Source: Brevundimonas lenta (lineage in GTDB: Bacteria; Pseudomonadota; Alphaproteobacteria; Caulobacterales; Caulobacteraceae). From it: a DNA stretch of 64,000 nt. The stretch covers positions 310,001 to 374,000 of the forward strand of contig NZ_JACIDM010000001.1 of the NCBI RefSeq assembly GCF_014196335.1. Direction: 5' to 3'. Below, in pieces: positions 1 to 7,453 of this stretch. A program made the position numbers and the translations under genes. Under the pieces are notes generated by a model that was not told the origin of the DNA, did no database searches, and saw only the letters and a list, made by a program, of their open reading frames with translations. Positions within the stretch are counted from its first letter, which is position 1. Each line of letters opens with the position of its first letter.

Positions 1-553
1 CATTGGCGGCGCGGATGCCCCGGTGGGCCAGGTAGATGCAGGTCGGGGTCTTGGACGTGCGGCTGACCCCGCACAGGACGACGTCGGCGCTTTCCAGCTG
101 TTCGGTCGAGCCCTGACCGTCGTCGTGGGCCATGGCGAAGTCCAGCGCGGCGATGCGATTGAAATAGTCGGTGTCGAGCGCGTGCTGGGCGCCCACGCGG
201 GTCGACAGGGCCGCGCCGAGATAGCGCGACAGGGCCCCGACCAGCGGATCCAGTGCCGCGATCTGGGGCATGTCCAGCTTACGGCACCCTTCCTCCAGCT
301 GTTCGCGCAGCTCACGGTCGACGAGGGTGTGCAGAACCACGCCGGGGGCCGAGGCGATCTCCTCCAGCACCCGCTCCATCTGCCGCTCCGAACGGACCAG
401 GGCGTAGATGTGCTCGATGGGGATGACGCCGTCGAAGCGCGCCACCACGGCCTTGGCCATGGCGTTCAGGGTCTCGCCGGTGGAGTCCGAAACGAGATGG
501 ACGTGGAAATAGGTGGCCAGACGCGACGGCCCGGCCGGACGGGCGGGACTCAT
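1..553 (-). CDS. ppsR: Pyruvate, phosphate dikinase / PEP synthase regulatory protein (DUF299), 5' part
   Basis: Partial gene: the first 184 codons are in the window and the 3' end lies beyond position 1. Read on the minus strand from the ATG at 551-553, the protein opens MSPARPAGPSRLATYFHVHL and continues with VSDSTGETLN. Near the window edge it has GVSRTSKTPTCIYLAHRG, the P-loop-like motif of the DUF299 family. Members phosphorylate and dephosphorylate pyruvate phosphate dikinase or PEP synthase, using ADP and inorganic phosphate, and so switch gluconeogenic flux. The family is the RP001 type found beside hemE at the Caulobacter origin, and here too it is transcribed divergently from hemE across the intergenic region. 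Family assignment is firm; which dikinase it controls cannot be seen here. Confidence 0.93.
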   Translation of the reverse strand, partial: MSPARPAGPSRLATYFHVHLVSDSTGETLNAMAKAVVARFDGVIPIEHIYALVRSERQMERVLEEIASAPGVVLHTLVDRELREQLEEGCRKLDMPQIAALDPLVGALSRYLGAALSTRVGAQHALDTDYFNRIAALDFAMAHDDGQGSTEQLESADVVLCGVSRTSKTPTCIYLAHRGIRAAN

Positions 554-1065
554 GTGGAGAAGCTCATCGGCGGCCGGGGAAACGGAGGTCCATGGGGCAG
601 ACTCCTGTGGACGGGGCAGTGCGCCGTTCTGCGGACGGCCGGGCGCCGATCTCTATAGCGGGCCATGGTCGAGCTCGCGAGCGGGATGAAGGTGGATGGC
701 GAAGGCCGCCGTCCGAAGGTTCGTCCACGGACCGTCCCGGCGATCGACGCGCTCTGTGGAAGACCCGTCGAGGGAGCGGTCGGCGCCCAGGCCGGGCGAG
801 GGCTCCAAACCCCCGGAAAAGCCCGATGTTAAGGCCTTGTTAAGGATTATCCCCGGTATCGACAGGGGGGCCCGGACCTGTCGAAGGGCCTGTGGCTATC
901 TGCGGACAACCGCTCCGGAACCGGTCGATTTCGCCGACTTGTCCCCGCCATCCCCCGCCCAAGCCACTTCCTACCAAATATCTTCGATTCAAATGATGAG
1001 AAGGAAGGGGTGCGACACAGGCCTGGGCTTGAGCGTGGAGCACGCCCCCGGTAAGTCCGGTGGTG
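554..1065. other. oriC: Probable chromosomal replication origin (Cori-like), ppsR-hemE intergenic region
   Basis: A 512-bp gap between divergent ppsR and hemE with no convincing gene. It holds a perfect TTAA-N7-TTAA CtrA box at 829-843. DnaA-box-like 9-mers, each 7/9 to TTATCCACA, lie at 847-855 (plus strand), 755-763 and 891-899 (minus strand). A locally AT-rich stretch at about 971-1003 could serve as the unwinding element. In Caulobacter crescentus the origin lies exactly between hemE and the RP001 gene and is repressed by CtrA. Three parS-like sites and parAB follow within 11 kb, which fits. The origin call rests on context plus the CtrA box; the DnaA boxes taken alone are weak. Confidence 0.8.
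829..843. promoter_or_regulatory. CtrA binding site (TTAA-N7-TTAA)
   Basis: TTAA at 829-832, seven bases, then TTAA at 840-843: a complete match to the Caulobacterales CtrA full box. The DnaA-like 9-mer at 847-855 starts four bases later, so CtrA and DnaA would compete for adjacent DNA, as known at Cori. The site could also control the hemE promoter. Confidence 0.75.
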
Positions 1066-2112
1066 ATGACCTCCCGGACCGATACGCCCCTGTTCCTCAA
1101 GGCCCTCGCCGGCGAGACGACGGAGCGACCGCCGGTGTGGTTCATGCGCCAGGCGGGGCGCTATCTGCCGGAGTACCGGGCTCTCCGGGCGACGACTCCC
1201 GACTTCATCTCGTTTTGCCTCAACCCTGAGAAGGCCGCCGAAGCGACGCTGCAGCCGATGCGGCGGTTCGGCTTCGACGCGGCGATCGTGTTCGCAGACA
1301 TCCTGCTGATCCCTCAGGCCCTCGGCCAGGAGGTGTGGTTCGAGGCGGGCGAGGGACCGCGGCTGGGCGCGCTGCCGTCTGTGGAAAGCATGCGGGAGAA
1401 GGCCGCCGGGGCCGGCGAGGCGCTGAAGCAGGTTGGACAGACGCTGTCGATCGTCCGGGAGAACCTGGAGCCGGAGCGGGCCCTGATCGGCTTCGCGGGC
1501 GCGCCGTGGACGGTGGCGACCTATATGCTGGACGGCGAGGCGCGGACCATCGGCAAGGGCGAGCGGGCCCAGGCGCGAACCTACGCCTACGCCGAGCCGG
1601 AGAAGGTCCAGGCCGTGCTGGACGTGCTGGTCGAGGCGACCGCGCATTATCTGAAGATGCAGGCCGACGCCGGGGCGCAGACGCTGAAGATCTTCGAGAG
1701 CTGGGCCGAGGGCCTGCCGGACGATCTGTTCGAAAGCCTGGTGCTGAAGCCGCATCAGAAGCTGGTGAAACGGGTCCGCGAGCTGGGCGTGACCGTGCCG
1801 CTGATCGGCTTCCCGAGGGGGTCCGCGGCGCTGGCGGAGCGCTATGCGGCCGAATGCGACGTGCAGGCCGTGGCGCTGGACACCGCCTGTCCGCTGGAGG
1901 TCGGCAAGCGGGTGCAGGCGATCAAACCCATCCAGGGGGCGCTGGACCCCCTGCTGCTGCGCGCCGGCGGGCCGATGCTGGATCGCCGCGTCGATCAGCT
2001 GCTGGAGGCCTGGGGGAAGGGGCCGTGGATCTTCAACCTCGGCCACGGCATTCTGCCGGATGTGCCGATCGCTCATGTGGAACAGGTTCTGAAGCGGATC
2101 GGCGCGCAATGA
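1066..2112 (+). CDS. hemE: Uroporphyrinogen decarboxylase
   Basis: Decarboxylates the four acetate side chains of uroporphyrinogen III to give coproporphyrinogen III in cytoplasmic heme synthesis. The protein is 348 aa, normal for the family. The N-terminal signature PPVWFMRQAGRYLPEYRALR carries the arginines that bind substrate carboxylates. GFAGAPWT, the FESWAEG segment and the C-terminal FNLGHGILPD motif are all recognisable. I chose the ATG at 1066; GTG codons at 1060 and 1063 are in frame and could be used, since no strong Shine-Dalgarno sequence separates them. The stop overlaps the hemH start (ATGA, 2109-2112), so hemE-hemH-hemJ is probably one translationally coupled operon leaving the origin region. 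Confidence 0.96.
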   Translation: MTSRTDTPLFLKALAGETTERPPVWFMRQAGRYLPEYRALRATTPDFISFCLNPEKAAEATLQPMRRFGFDAAIVFADILLIPQALGQEVWFEAGEGPRLGALPSVESMREKAAGAGEALKQVGQTLSIVRENLEPERALIGFAGAPWTVATYMLDGEARTIGKGERAQARTYAYAEPEKVQAVLDVLVEATAHYLKMQADAGAQTLKIFESWAEGLPDDLFESLVLKPHQKLVKRVRELGVTVPLIGFPRGSAALAERYAAECDVQAVALDTACPLEVGKRVQAIKPIQGALDPLLLRAGGPMLDRRVDQLLEAWGKGPWIFNLGHGILPDVPIAHVEQVLKRIGAQ

Positions 2113-3167
2113 CCGCGCCGACGGGTCGCCGCATCGCCGTCGTCCTGTTCAATCTCGGCGGACCCGACGACCAGGCTTCGGTGAAGCCCTTCCTGTTCAA
2201 CCTGTTCAACGACCCGGCCATCATCGGCCTGCCGGGCCTGTTCCGCACGCCGCTGGCGAAGCTGATCTCCAGCCGTCGGGAGAAAACGGCCCAGGCCAAT
2301 TACGCCCTGATGGGGGGCGGATCGCCGTTGCTGCCCGAAACGCGGGGGCAGGCGGCGGCGCTGGAAGCGGTGCTGGCGAACCGGCTGCCCGGCGACGAGG
2401 TTCGGGCCTTCATCGCCATGCGCTACTGGGCGCCGCTGACCGAGGAGACGGCGGCCGATGTGGCCGCCTGGGGTCCGGACGAGATCGTGCTGCTGCCCCT
2501 GTATCCGCAGTTCTCGACGACGACGTCCGAGAGCTCCCTGGCGCGCTGGAACGCAGTCTACGCCGGGCCGGGCGCGAGCCGGACGGTGTGCTGCTATCCC
2601 GAGGCGCCCGGCTGGATCGCGGCTCAGGCCGGGGCTGTGCGGTTGAAGCGGGCCGAGGCGGGCGACCGGCCGGTGCGGGTGTTGTTCTCGGCCCACGGCA
2701 TTCCCGAAACCCTGGTCCTGAAGAAGGGCGATCCGTATCAGGAGCAGGTCGAGAGCACCTGCGCCGCCATCGCCGCCGAAGCCGGCCTGGGCGAACGGGG
2801 GGCCGACTGGGACATCTGCTACCAGAGCCGCGTCGGGCCGATGAAATGGCTGGGCCCGTCGACCGTCGAGGCCATCCAGCAGGCGGCCTGGGACAAGGTC
2901 GGCGTGGTTGTGGTTCCGGTCGCCTTCGTCTCCGAACACGTCGAGACCCTGGTCGAGCTGGATATTGAGTACGCCGAAGTGGCCCATACGCTGGGCGTAG
3001 AGCCGTATCTGCGGGTGCCGGCGGTAGGCGTGGCTCCGGCCTTTATCGACACCCTGGGCGAGGCTGTGGTCGAGGCGCTGTGCCGGGGCGGGGTGGAGCC
3101 GCACGGGCCGGGCTGCCGGGCCGACTGGAAGGTCTGTCCGAGAACCTGCGACCGGAGAGCCGCGTGA
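2109..3167 (+). CDS. hemH: Ferrochelatase, probably [2Fe-2S] type
   Basis: Inserts ferrous iron into protoporphyrin IX to make protoheme, the last step of the pathway. The 352-aa protein begins with an AVVLFNLGGPD core and has the family motifs MRYW, LPLYPQ and FSAHGIPE, which contains the catalytic histidine, and later SEHVETLVELD. The C-terminal tail has four cysteines, at about residues 325, 336, 343 and 347. C-terminal cysteines ligate the [2Fe-2S] cluster in animal ferrochelatases, and a clustered enzyme has been described in Caulobacter. The ATG overlaps the hemE stop and the TGA overlaps the hemJ GTG (GTGA). Enzyme identity is very secure; presence of the cluster is inferred from the cysteines and relatedness. 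Confidence 0.96.
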   Translation: MTAPTGRRIAVVLFNLGGPDDQASVKPFLFNLFNDPAIIGLPGLFRTPLAKLISSRREKTAQANYALMGGGSPLLPETRGQAAALEAVLANRLPGDEVRAFIAMRYWAPLTEETAADVAAWGPDEIVLLPLYPQFSTTTSESSLARWNAVYAGPGASRTVCCYPEAPGWIAAQAGAVRLKRAEAGDRPVRVLFSAHGIPETLVLKKGDPYQEQVESTCAAIAAEAGLGERGADWDICYQSRVGPMKWLGPSTVEAIQQAAWDKVGVVVVPVAFVSEHVETLVELDIEYAEVAHTLGVEPYLRVPAVGVAPAFIDTLGEAVVEALCRGGVEPHGPGCRADWKVCPRTCDRRAA

Positions 3168-3625
3168 CCTTCGACATCATCCGTGGACTGCATATCCTCG
3201 CGGTCATCGCCTGGATGGCCGGCATGCTGTTCCTGCCGCGGCTTTACGCCTACGACGCCGAACAGGCCGACAAGCCGGAACCGCTGCGGTCGGACATGCG
3301 CGCGCTGCTGCGGGAATGGCAGCGCCGGCTGCTGAAGATCATCGTCAATCCGGCCATGATCGCGGCCTGGGTGTTCGGCGTGTGGATGATCGTCCTGCAC
3401 GTCCAGAACCAGGGCTGGGGCTTCCTCGCCCAACCGTGGATGGTGACCAAGCTGCTGGGCGTCGTGGCCCTGTCGGGTTGGCACGGCTTCCTGGCCGGTG
3501 AGTTCAAGCGCATCCAGGCGGGGACATCGACCAAGTCCGGCCGCTTCTGGCGCATGACCAACGAAATCCCGTTCCTGATCGCCATCGTCATCGTCCTGTC
3601 GGTGACGACGGAGTGGACGTTCTAG
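3164..3625 (+). CDS. hemJ: Protoporphyrinogen oxidase HemJ (CopD/UPF0093 family)
   Basis: Integral membrane heme-dependent enzyme that oxidises protoporphyrinogen IX to protoporphyrin IX in bacteria lacking HemY or HemG. The 153-aa length is typical. The first helix contains TFDIIRGLHILAVIAWMAGM with the conserved histidine, followed by LPRLYAYDAE. Four hydrophobic segments are visible, with the conserved VTKLLGVVALSGWHGF helix and a C-terminal TNEIPFLIAIVIVL helix. The start is the GTG at 3164, overlapping the hemH stop. An ATG 84 bases upstream is in frame but lies inside hemH and would add a non-family extension. The stop codon overlaps the end of a convergent small gene by four bases. Position right after hemE-hemH strongly supports the role. 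Confidence 0.92.
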   Translation: MTFDIIRGLHILAVIAWMAGMLFLPRLYAYDAEQADKPEPLRSDMRALLREWQRRLLKIIVNPAMIAAWVFGVWMIVLHVQNQGWGFLAQPWMVTKLLGVVALSGWHGFLAGEFKRIQAGTSTKSGRFWRMTNEIPFLIAIVIVLSVTTEWTF

Positions 3626-3831
3626 GCGTCAACTGACGGGCTGCCGGAGGGCGCGCGCGGGCCTCGCGACGCCAGGAAGGCGAACAGGACAAATGCGATC
3701 ACATTGATGATCGGCAGGATCCAGAGAAGGGCCCAGAACGGACTGTACCCGGCCTTCCTCAGAAAGAGGGCCATCGGCAGCATCGGCGCGAGGCCGATTA
3801 GCATTACGATCACCCAGTGTCCGACAGACAT
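3622..3831 (-). CDS. Small integral membrane protein, unknown function
   Basis: A 69-aa protein starting MSVGHWVIVMLIGLAPMLPM. It has two hydrophobic helices, about residues 5-24 and 33-53, separated by FLRKAGYSPFWAL, then a short basic and proline-rich tail. The short turn with a tryptophan-rich second helix is common in small alphaproteobacterial membrane proteins whose function is unknown. It converges on hemJ and overlaps its last four bases. Much longer open frames continue upstream on this strand through rho, but they are antisense shadow; the ATG at 3829-3831 is the sensible start. Coding status is likely, function unrecognised. Confidence 0.65.
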   Translation of the reverse strand: MSVGHWVIVMLIGLAPMLPMALFLRKAGYSPFWALLWILPIINVIAFVLFAFLASRGPRAPSGSPSVDA

Positions 3832-4104
3832 TGTTCCCACGGCGCCCTCCCCGGTTGCAGAAAACCTATCAGGAGCTGCCTGGAAGAAAAGGGCCGCGCT
3901 TGACCTCGTCGGCCGGGCGTGGTTTCGCTGGTCCTGAACCGATCCTGGCGCTCGCCGGACGGTCCCTCTCTTACAGCGATGCCTGCCGGATCGACCCAGC
4001 GGGAGTCCATCGCCTTCCCTGCCGGCCGCGAGGCCACCTATCGCCAGCCTGCCCCGACCTCGCTCCGGCGAGCGCCCGGGCGTGCACGCCAGAAGTAGAA
4101 TTCC

Positions 4105-5523
4105 ATGACCGACGTCCGCGACACCGATCCGACCGCCCCCGAAGCCGAGAACCTGGAAGGCGAACAGCCGACCAACGAGGTCTCCGCCGCCGACCTGCCG
4201 ATGGTCGATCAGGAGGCCGGCGACGACGAGGAGGATGAGGGCGAGTCCATCGTACCCAACGGCCGCATCACGCTCGAAGAGCTGACCGAGAAGACGCCGG
4301 CCGACCTGGTCGCCTTCGCCGAGCAGCTGGAGATCGAGAACGCTTCCAACCTGCGCAAGCAGGACCTGCTGTTCGCCATCCTGAAGACCCTGGCCGACGA
4401 GGAGGTGGAGATCATCGCCTCGGGCGTGCTGGAGATCCTGCCGGACGGCTTCGGCTTCCTGCGCAGCCCGGACGTCAACTATCTTCCGGGCCCGGACGAT
4501 ATCTATGTTTCGCCTTCGCAGATCCGCCGCTTCGGCCTGCGCTCGGGCGACACCATTCACGGCGCCGTTCGCGGTCCGCGCGAGGGCGAGCGCTACTTCG
4601 CCCTGCTGAAGGTCGACTCGATCAATTTCGAGGACCCGGAAACGGTCAAGACCAAGGTCCTGTTCGACAACCTGACGCCGCTCTATCCGGAAGAGCGGCT
4701 GCACATGGAAATCCAGGACCCGACGCTGAAGGATCGCTCGGGCCGGGTCATCGACATCGTCGCCCCGCTCGGCAAGGGCCAGCGCTGCCTGATCGTCGCC
4801 CCGCCGCGGGTCGGCAAGACGGTGATGCTGCAGAACATCGCCAAGTCGATCGAGCGCAATCACCCGGAAGTCTTCCTGATCGTCCTGCTGATCGACGAGC
4901 GCCCGGAAGAAGTGACGGACATGCAGCGCACGGTGAAGGGCGAGGTCATCGCCTCGACCTTCGACGAGCCGGCCACCCGCCACGTCGCTGTCGCCGAGAT
5001 GGTGATCGAAAAGGCCAAGCGCCTGGTCGAGCACAAGAAGGACGTGGTCATCCTGCTGGACTCGATCACTCGTCTGGGCCGTGCCTACAACGCCACCGTT
5101 CCGTCGTCGGGCAAGGTCCTGACCGGCGGTGTCGACGCCAACGCCCTGCAGCGTCCGAAGCGCTTCTTCGGCGCCGCGCGGAACGTGGAGCAGGGTGGGT
5201 CGCTGACCATCATCGCTACGGCCCTGATCGACACCGGCTCGCGCATGGACGAAGTGATCTTCGAAGAGTTCAAGGGCACCGGTAACTCGGAAATCGTCCT
5301 GGACCGCAAGGTGGCTGACAAGCGCATCTTCCCGGCCATCGACGTGCTCAAGTCCGGCACCCGCAAGGAAGACCTCATCACGCCGAAGGATCAGCTGGCC
5401 AAGACCTATGTCCTGCGTCGGATCCTCAACCCGATGGGTCCGCAGGACGCGATCGAATTCCTGCTCGACAAGCTGCGTCAGTCGAAGAACAACGGCGACT
5501 TCTTCCAGTCGATGAACACCTGA
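4105..5523 (+). CDS. rho: Transcription termination factor Rho
   Basis: Hexameric RNA-dependent ATPase that terminates transcription. The protein is 472 aa, about 50 residues longer than E. coli Rho because of an acidic N-terminal extension (residues 1-51, rich in Asp and Glu). The Rho N-terminal helical domain starts near [14 protein letters not shown], then the cold-shock-like RNA-binding domain with [10 protein letters not shown], then the motor with Walker A APPRVGKT and the Q/R loop region. The C-terminal part reads [20 protein letters not shown]. The start ATG is preceded by AGAAGTAGAATTCC, a weak ribosome site. The 273 bp upstream (3832-4104) contain no gene that I can support and presumably hold the rho promoter and leader. 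Confidence 0.97.
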   Translation: MTDVRDTDPTAPEAENLEGEQPTNEVSAADLPMVDQEAGDDEEDEGESIVPNGRITLEELTEKTPADLVAFAEQLEIENASNLRKQDLLFAILKTLADEEVEIIASGVLEILPDGFGFLRSPDVNYLPGPDDIYVSPSQIRRFGLRSGDTIHGAVRGPREGERYFALLKVDSINFEDPETVKTKVLFDNLTPLYPEERLHMEIQDPTLKDRSGRVIDIVAPLGKGQRCLIVAPPRVGKTVMLQNIAKSIERNHPEVFLIVLLIDERPEEVTDMQRTVKGEVIASTFDEPATRHVAVAEMVIEKAKRLVEHKKDVVILLDSITRLGRAYNATVPSSGKVLTGGVDANALQRPKRFFGAARNVEQGGSLTIIATALIDTGSRMDEVIFEEFKGTGNSEIVLDRKVADKRIFPAIDVLKSGTRKEDLITPKDQLAKTYVLRRILNPMGPQDAIEFLLDKLRQSKNNGDFFQSMNT

Positions 5524-5541
5524 CCATCCGCGCACGGATGG
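5524..5541 (+). terminator. Short hairpin directly after rho
   Basis: CCATCCG at 5524-5530, loop CGCA, CGGATGG at 5535-5541: a perfect 7-bp stem starting at the base after the rho stop. No T-run follows, so it may be a weak terminator or a transcript-stabilising 3' hairpin. The parS-like site begins five bases later. Confidence 0.4.
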
Positions 5542-5545
5542 CTCG

Positions 5546-5561
5546 TGTTTCACGTGAAACG
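5546..5561. other. parS: parS site 1 (ParB nucleation site)
   Basis: The 14-bp core GTTTCACGTGAAAC occupies 5547-5560 and is a perfect palindrome matching the bacterial parS consensus; the flanks T and G make the 16-mer. ParB, encoded 5 kb downstream, is expected to bind here and spread. It lies between the rho 3' hairpin and the DUF6489 gene, just upstream of that gene's ribosome site. Confidence 0.92.
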
Positions 5562-5571
5562 GAGTGACGCG

Positions 5572-5799
5572 ATGAAGGTCAACGTTGAGATCGACTGCAC
5601 CCCGGCGGAGGCCCGCGCCTTCCTCGGTCTGCCCGACGTCGCACCGCTGAACGACCATCTGGTCGCCGAGATGAAACGTCGGATGGACGAGAACATCACG
5701 GCCATGCAGCCGGACGAACTGATGAAGACCTGGACCAGCTTCGGCCTTCAGGCCCAGGACCAGTTCCGCAAACTGATGGAAGCGGCGGTCAAGCCGTGA
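5572..5799 (+). CDS. DUF6489 family protein
   Basis: A 75-aa protein opening MKVNVEIDCTPAEARAFLGL. It continues with a predicted helical region containing LVAEMKRRMDENI and the MKTWTSFGLQAQDQF segment. This pattern, a short strand followed by helices, matches small DUF6489 proteins of Caulobacterales and other alphaproteobacteria; the function is unknown. I place the start at the ATG 5572, after GGAGTGACGCG. An in-frame GTG at 5545 would read through the parS site and is unlikely to be used. The gene sits between parS site 1 and the intergenic repeat before mnmE. I infer the family from memory of its N-terminal motif, so coding status is surer than the name. Confidence 0.8.
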   Translation: MKVNVEIDCTPAEARAFLGLPDVAPLNDHLVAEMKRRMDENITAMQPDELMKTWTSFGLQAQDQFRKLMEAAVKP

Positions 5800-5805
5800 T
5801 CGCCG

Positions 5806-5936
5806 TCTCCTCCCCACGCCAGTGGGGAGGGGGACCGCGAACCGGTGGAGGGGTCATTGATCCCGAACGCCGACGTCGCCCCCTCCGTCACGCCGCTGGC
5901 GCGGCGCGCCACCTCCCCATGGAATGGGGAGGAGAG
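5806..5936. repeat. Intergenic palindromic repeat element, copy 1
   Basis: A compound palindromic element between the DUF6489 gene and mnmE. Its left part has CCTCCCCAC...GTGGGGAGG at about 5811-5830. Its right part, about 5877-5936, has CCCCTCCGTCACGCCGCT, then GCGCGGCGCGCC, then ACCTCCCCAT, ending in GGGGAGGAGA. The right part recurs at 7287-7346 with few changes. Such imperfect palindromes are typical of dispersed REP-like intergenic repeats in Caulobacterales and related genomes. Confidence 0.75.
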
Positions 5937-5941
5937 ATTTG
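5925..5941 (+). promoter_or_regulatory. mnmE ribosome binding site and TTG start contributed by the repeat
   Basis: GGGGAGGAGA at 5927-5936 is the right edge of the intergenic repeat and also an excellent Shine-Dalgarno sequence. The TTG at 5939-5941 follows at short, usable spacing and gives MTDTIFALATPPG, the canonical MnmE N-terminus. The in-frame ATG at 5924 lies upstream of the Shine-Dalgarno sequence and inside the repeat. Confidence 0.65.
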
Positions 5942-7246
5942 ACCGACACCATCTTCGCTCTCGCCACGCCTCCCGGTCGGGGCGCGATCGCCATTATTCG
6001 CCTGTCCGGTCCGCGCACGGATGAAGCCCTCGCCGCACTCGGCGCGCCGGGGCCAAAACCGCGGATGGCGTCGCTGCGGACGCTGGCCCTCGAAGGCCGG
6101 CAAATCGACCAGGCGCTGGTGCTGCGCTTTCCGGCGCCGAACTCCTACACCGGCGAGGATTGCGCCGAACTGCATCTGCACGGCGGACGGGCCGTGGTCG
6201 AGGCGGCGAGCGGGGCCCTGATCGCGCTCGGGCTGCGGCCGGCGGATCCGGGCGAGTTCACCCGCCGGGCGTTCGAGAATGGGCGGATGGACCTGGCCCA
6301 GGCCGAGGCGGTGGCCGATCTGATCGACGCCGAGACGACGGCCCAGGCGGCGCAGGCCCTGGGGCAGCTGGATGGGGCGTTGTCCGAAACCTACGCCGGA
6401 TTCCGCCGCGCCCTGCTGAAGGCCCTGGCCCTGGTCGAGGCCGAGATCGACTTCCCTGACGAAGAGGTGCCGGACAATCTGGCCCGGACGGCGGGGCCGG
6501 TACTCGACGGTTTGATCGCTGACCTGAAGGCGGCGTTGGCCGACGCGGGGCGCGGCGAGCGGGTGCGCGAGGGCTATCGCATCGTCCTGATCGGCGAGAC
6601 CAACGCCGGCAAGTCGTCGCTGTTCAACGCCCTTGTGGCGCGGGAGGCGGCGATCGTCACGCCGATCGCGGGGACAACCCGGGACGTTCTGGACGCCGAT
6701 CTGATCATCGGCGGATACGCCGTGACCCTGTCCGACACCGCCGGCCTGCGTGACAGCGATGACGTGGTCGAGGCCGAGGGCGTGCGTCGGGCGCGGGCGC
6801 GAGCGGAGCAGGCGGAGCTGCGGCTGTGGGTGCGGGCGCCGGGGGATGGCGAGGGAGCAGCCGCGCCGTTCGTGCGTCCGGGCGACCTGCTGGTTCTGAC
6901 CAAGGCCGACATCGACCGGTCGGCGCCGTCGGCGGACCATGAGTCCATCGTCGTCAGCACTGCTACGGGGGAGGGGCTGGCGGCGTTGCACGACTGGATC
7001 GCCGCCCGGCTGGCGCGGGATCTGTCCGGGGCGGACTTCCCGGCGGTGACGCGGGAACGGCACCGGCGAAGACTGGAAGAGGCGCTGGCCGCAGTGGAGA
7101 CCGGACGGCGGGCGCTGGATATCGCGCCCGAAATGGCGGGCGACGATCTGCGTCGGGCAGCGGAGGCCCTGGCCCGGGTCACGGGCGCGATCGGGGTCGA
7201 GGACATTCTCGGCGAGGTCTTCTCGACGTTCTGCATCGGGAAGTAG
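5939..7246 (+). CDS. mnmE: tRNA uridine-5-carboxymethylaminomethyl(34) synthesis GTPase MnmE
   Basis: GTPase that with MnmG modifies the wobble uridine (cmnm5U34) of certain tRNAs. The protein is 435 aa from the TTG start. It has the formyl-folate-binding N-terminal domain (TIFALATPPGRGAIAIIRLSG, then FTRRAFENGRMDLAQAEAV) and a helical domain split by the G domain. The P-loop GETNAGKSS is near residue 219, followed by TTRD, DTAG and the TKAD specificity motif. It ends with the diagnostic C-terminal FCIGK motif whose cysteine is catalytic. An in-frame ATG at 5924 would add MGRRD and lies upstream of the likely ribosome site. It sits upstream of its partner mnmG, with a repeat and a parS site between them. 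Confidence 0.96.
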   Translation: MTDTIFALATPPGRGAIAIIRLSGPRTDEALAALGAPGPKPRMASLRTLALEGRQIDQALVLRFPAPNSYTGEDCAELHLHGGRAVVEAASGALIALGLRPADPGEFTRRAFENGRMDLAQAEAVADLIDAETTAQAAQALGQLDGALSETYAGFRRALLKALALVEAEIDFPDEEVPDNLARTAGPVLDGLIADLKAALADAGRGERVREGYRIVLIGETNAGKSSLFNALVAREAAIVTPIAGTTRDVLDADLIIGGYAVTLSDTAGLRDSDDVVEAEGVRRARARAEQAELRLWVRAPGDGEGAAAPFVRPGDLLVLTKADIDRSAPSADHESIVVSTATGEGLAALHDWIAARLARDLSGADFPAVTRERHRRRLEEALAAVETGRRALDIAPEMAGDDLRRAAEALARVTGAIGVEDILGEVFSTFCIGK

Positions 7247-7286
7247 GGGGTCGTCACCGCGAGGGGGTTGTTTTGGGCCGCCGGCG

Positions 7287-7346
7287 CCGCCCCCTCCGTC
7301 ACGCCGCTGCGCGGCGCGCCACCTCCCCATGAAATTGGGAGGAGAC
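7287..7346. repeat. Intergenic palindromic repeat element, copy 2
   Basis: Second copy of the right half of the element at 5877-5936: CCCCTCCGTCACGCCGCT, GCGCGGCGCGCC, ACCTCCCCAT, GAAATTGGGAGGAGA. It differs from copy 1 by a one-base deletion in the GC core and substitutions in the terminal loop. It lies after the mnmE stop in the 207-bp gap before mnmG, 42 bases upstream of parS site 2. Confidence 0.75.
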
Positions 7347-7387
7347 AGGAAAGCGGACGGGCGTTCGGTGACCCTCGGTATGGCCAA

Positions 7388-7403
7388 GGTTTCACGTGAA
7401 ACA
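7388..7403. other. parS: parS site 2 (ParB nucleation site)
   Basis: The perfect palindromic core GTTTCACGTGAAAC is at 7389-7402, identical to site 1. It lies in the intergenic region about 50 bases upstream of the mnmG start, in a non-coding context, and so is probably maintained for ParB binding. Confidence 0.92.
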
Positions 7404-7453
7404 GTGACACTGCGCCGGTGGCGAATGGGCCGGTTTTCGACTATGTCCCCGCT

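Noticed and set aside
605-625. DnaA boxes at TGTGGACGG near 614
   Set aside because: Only 6 of 9 positions match the consensus, no better than chance in a 500-bp region.
5545-5571. Upstream GTG start for the DUF6489 gene
   Set aside because: It would translate the parS palindrome; the ATG at 5572 has a better ribosome site and matches the family start.
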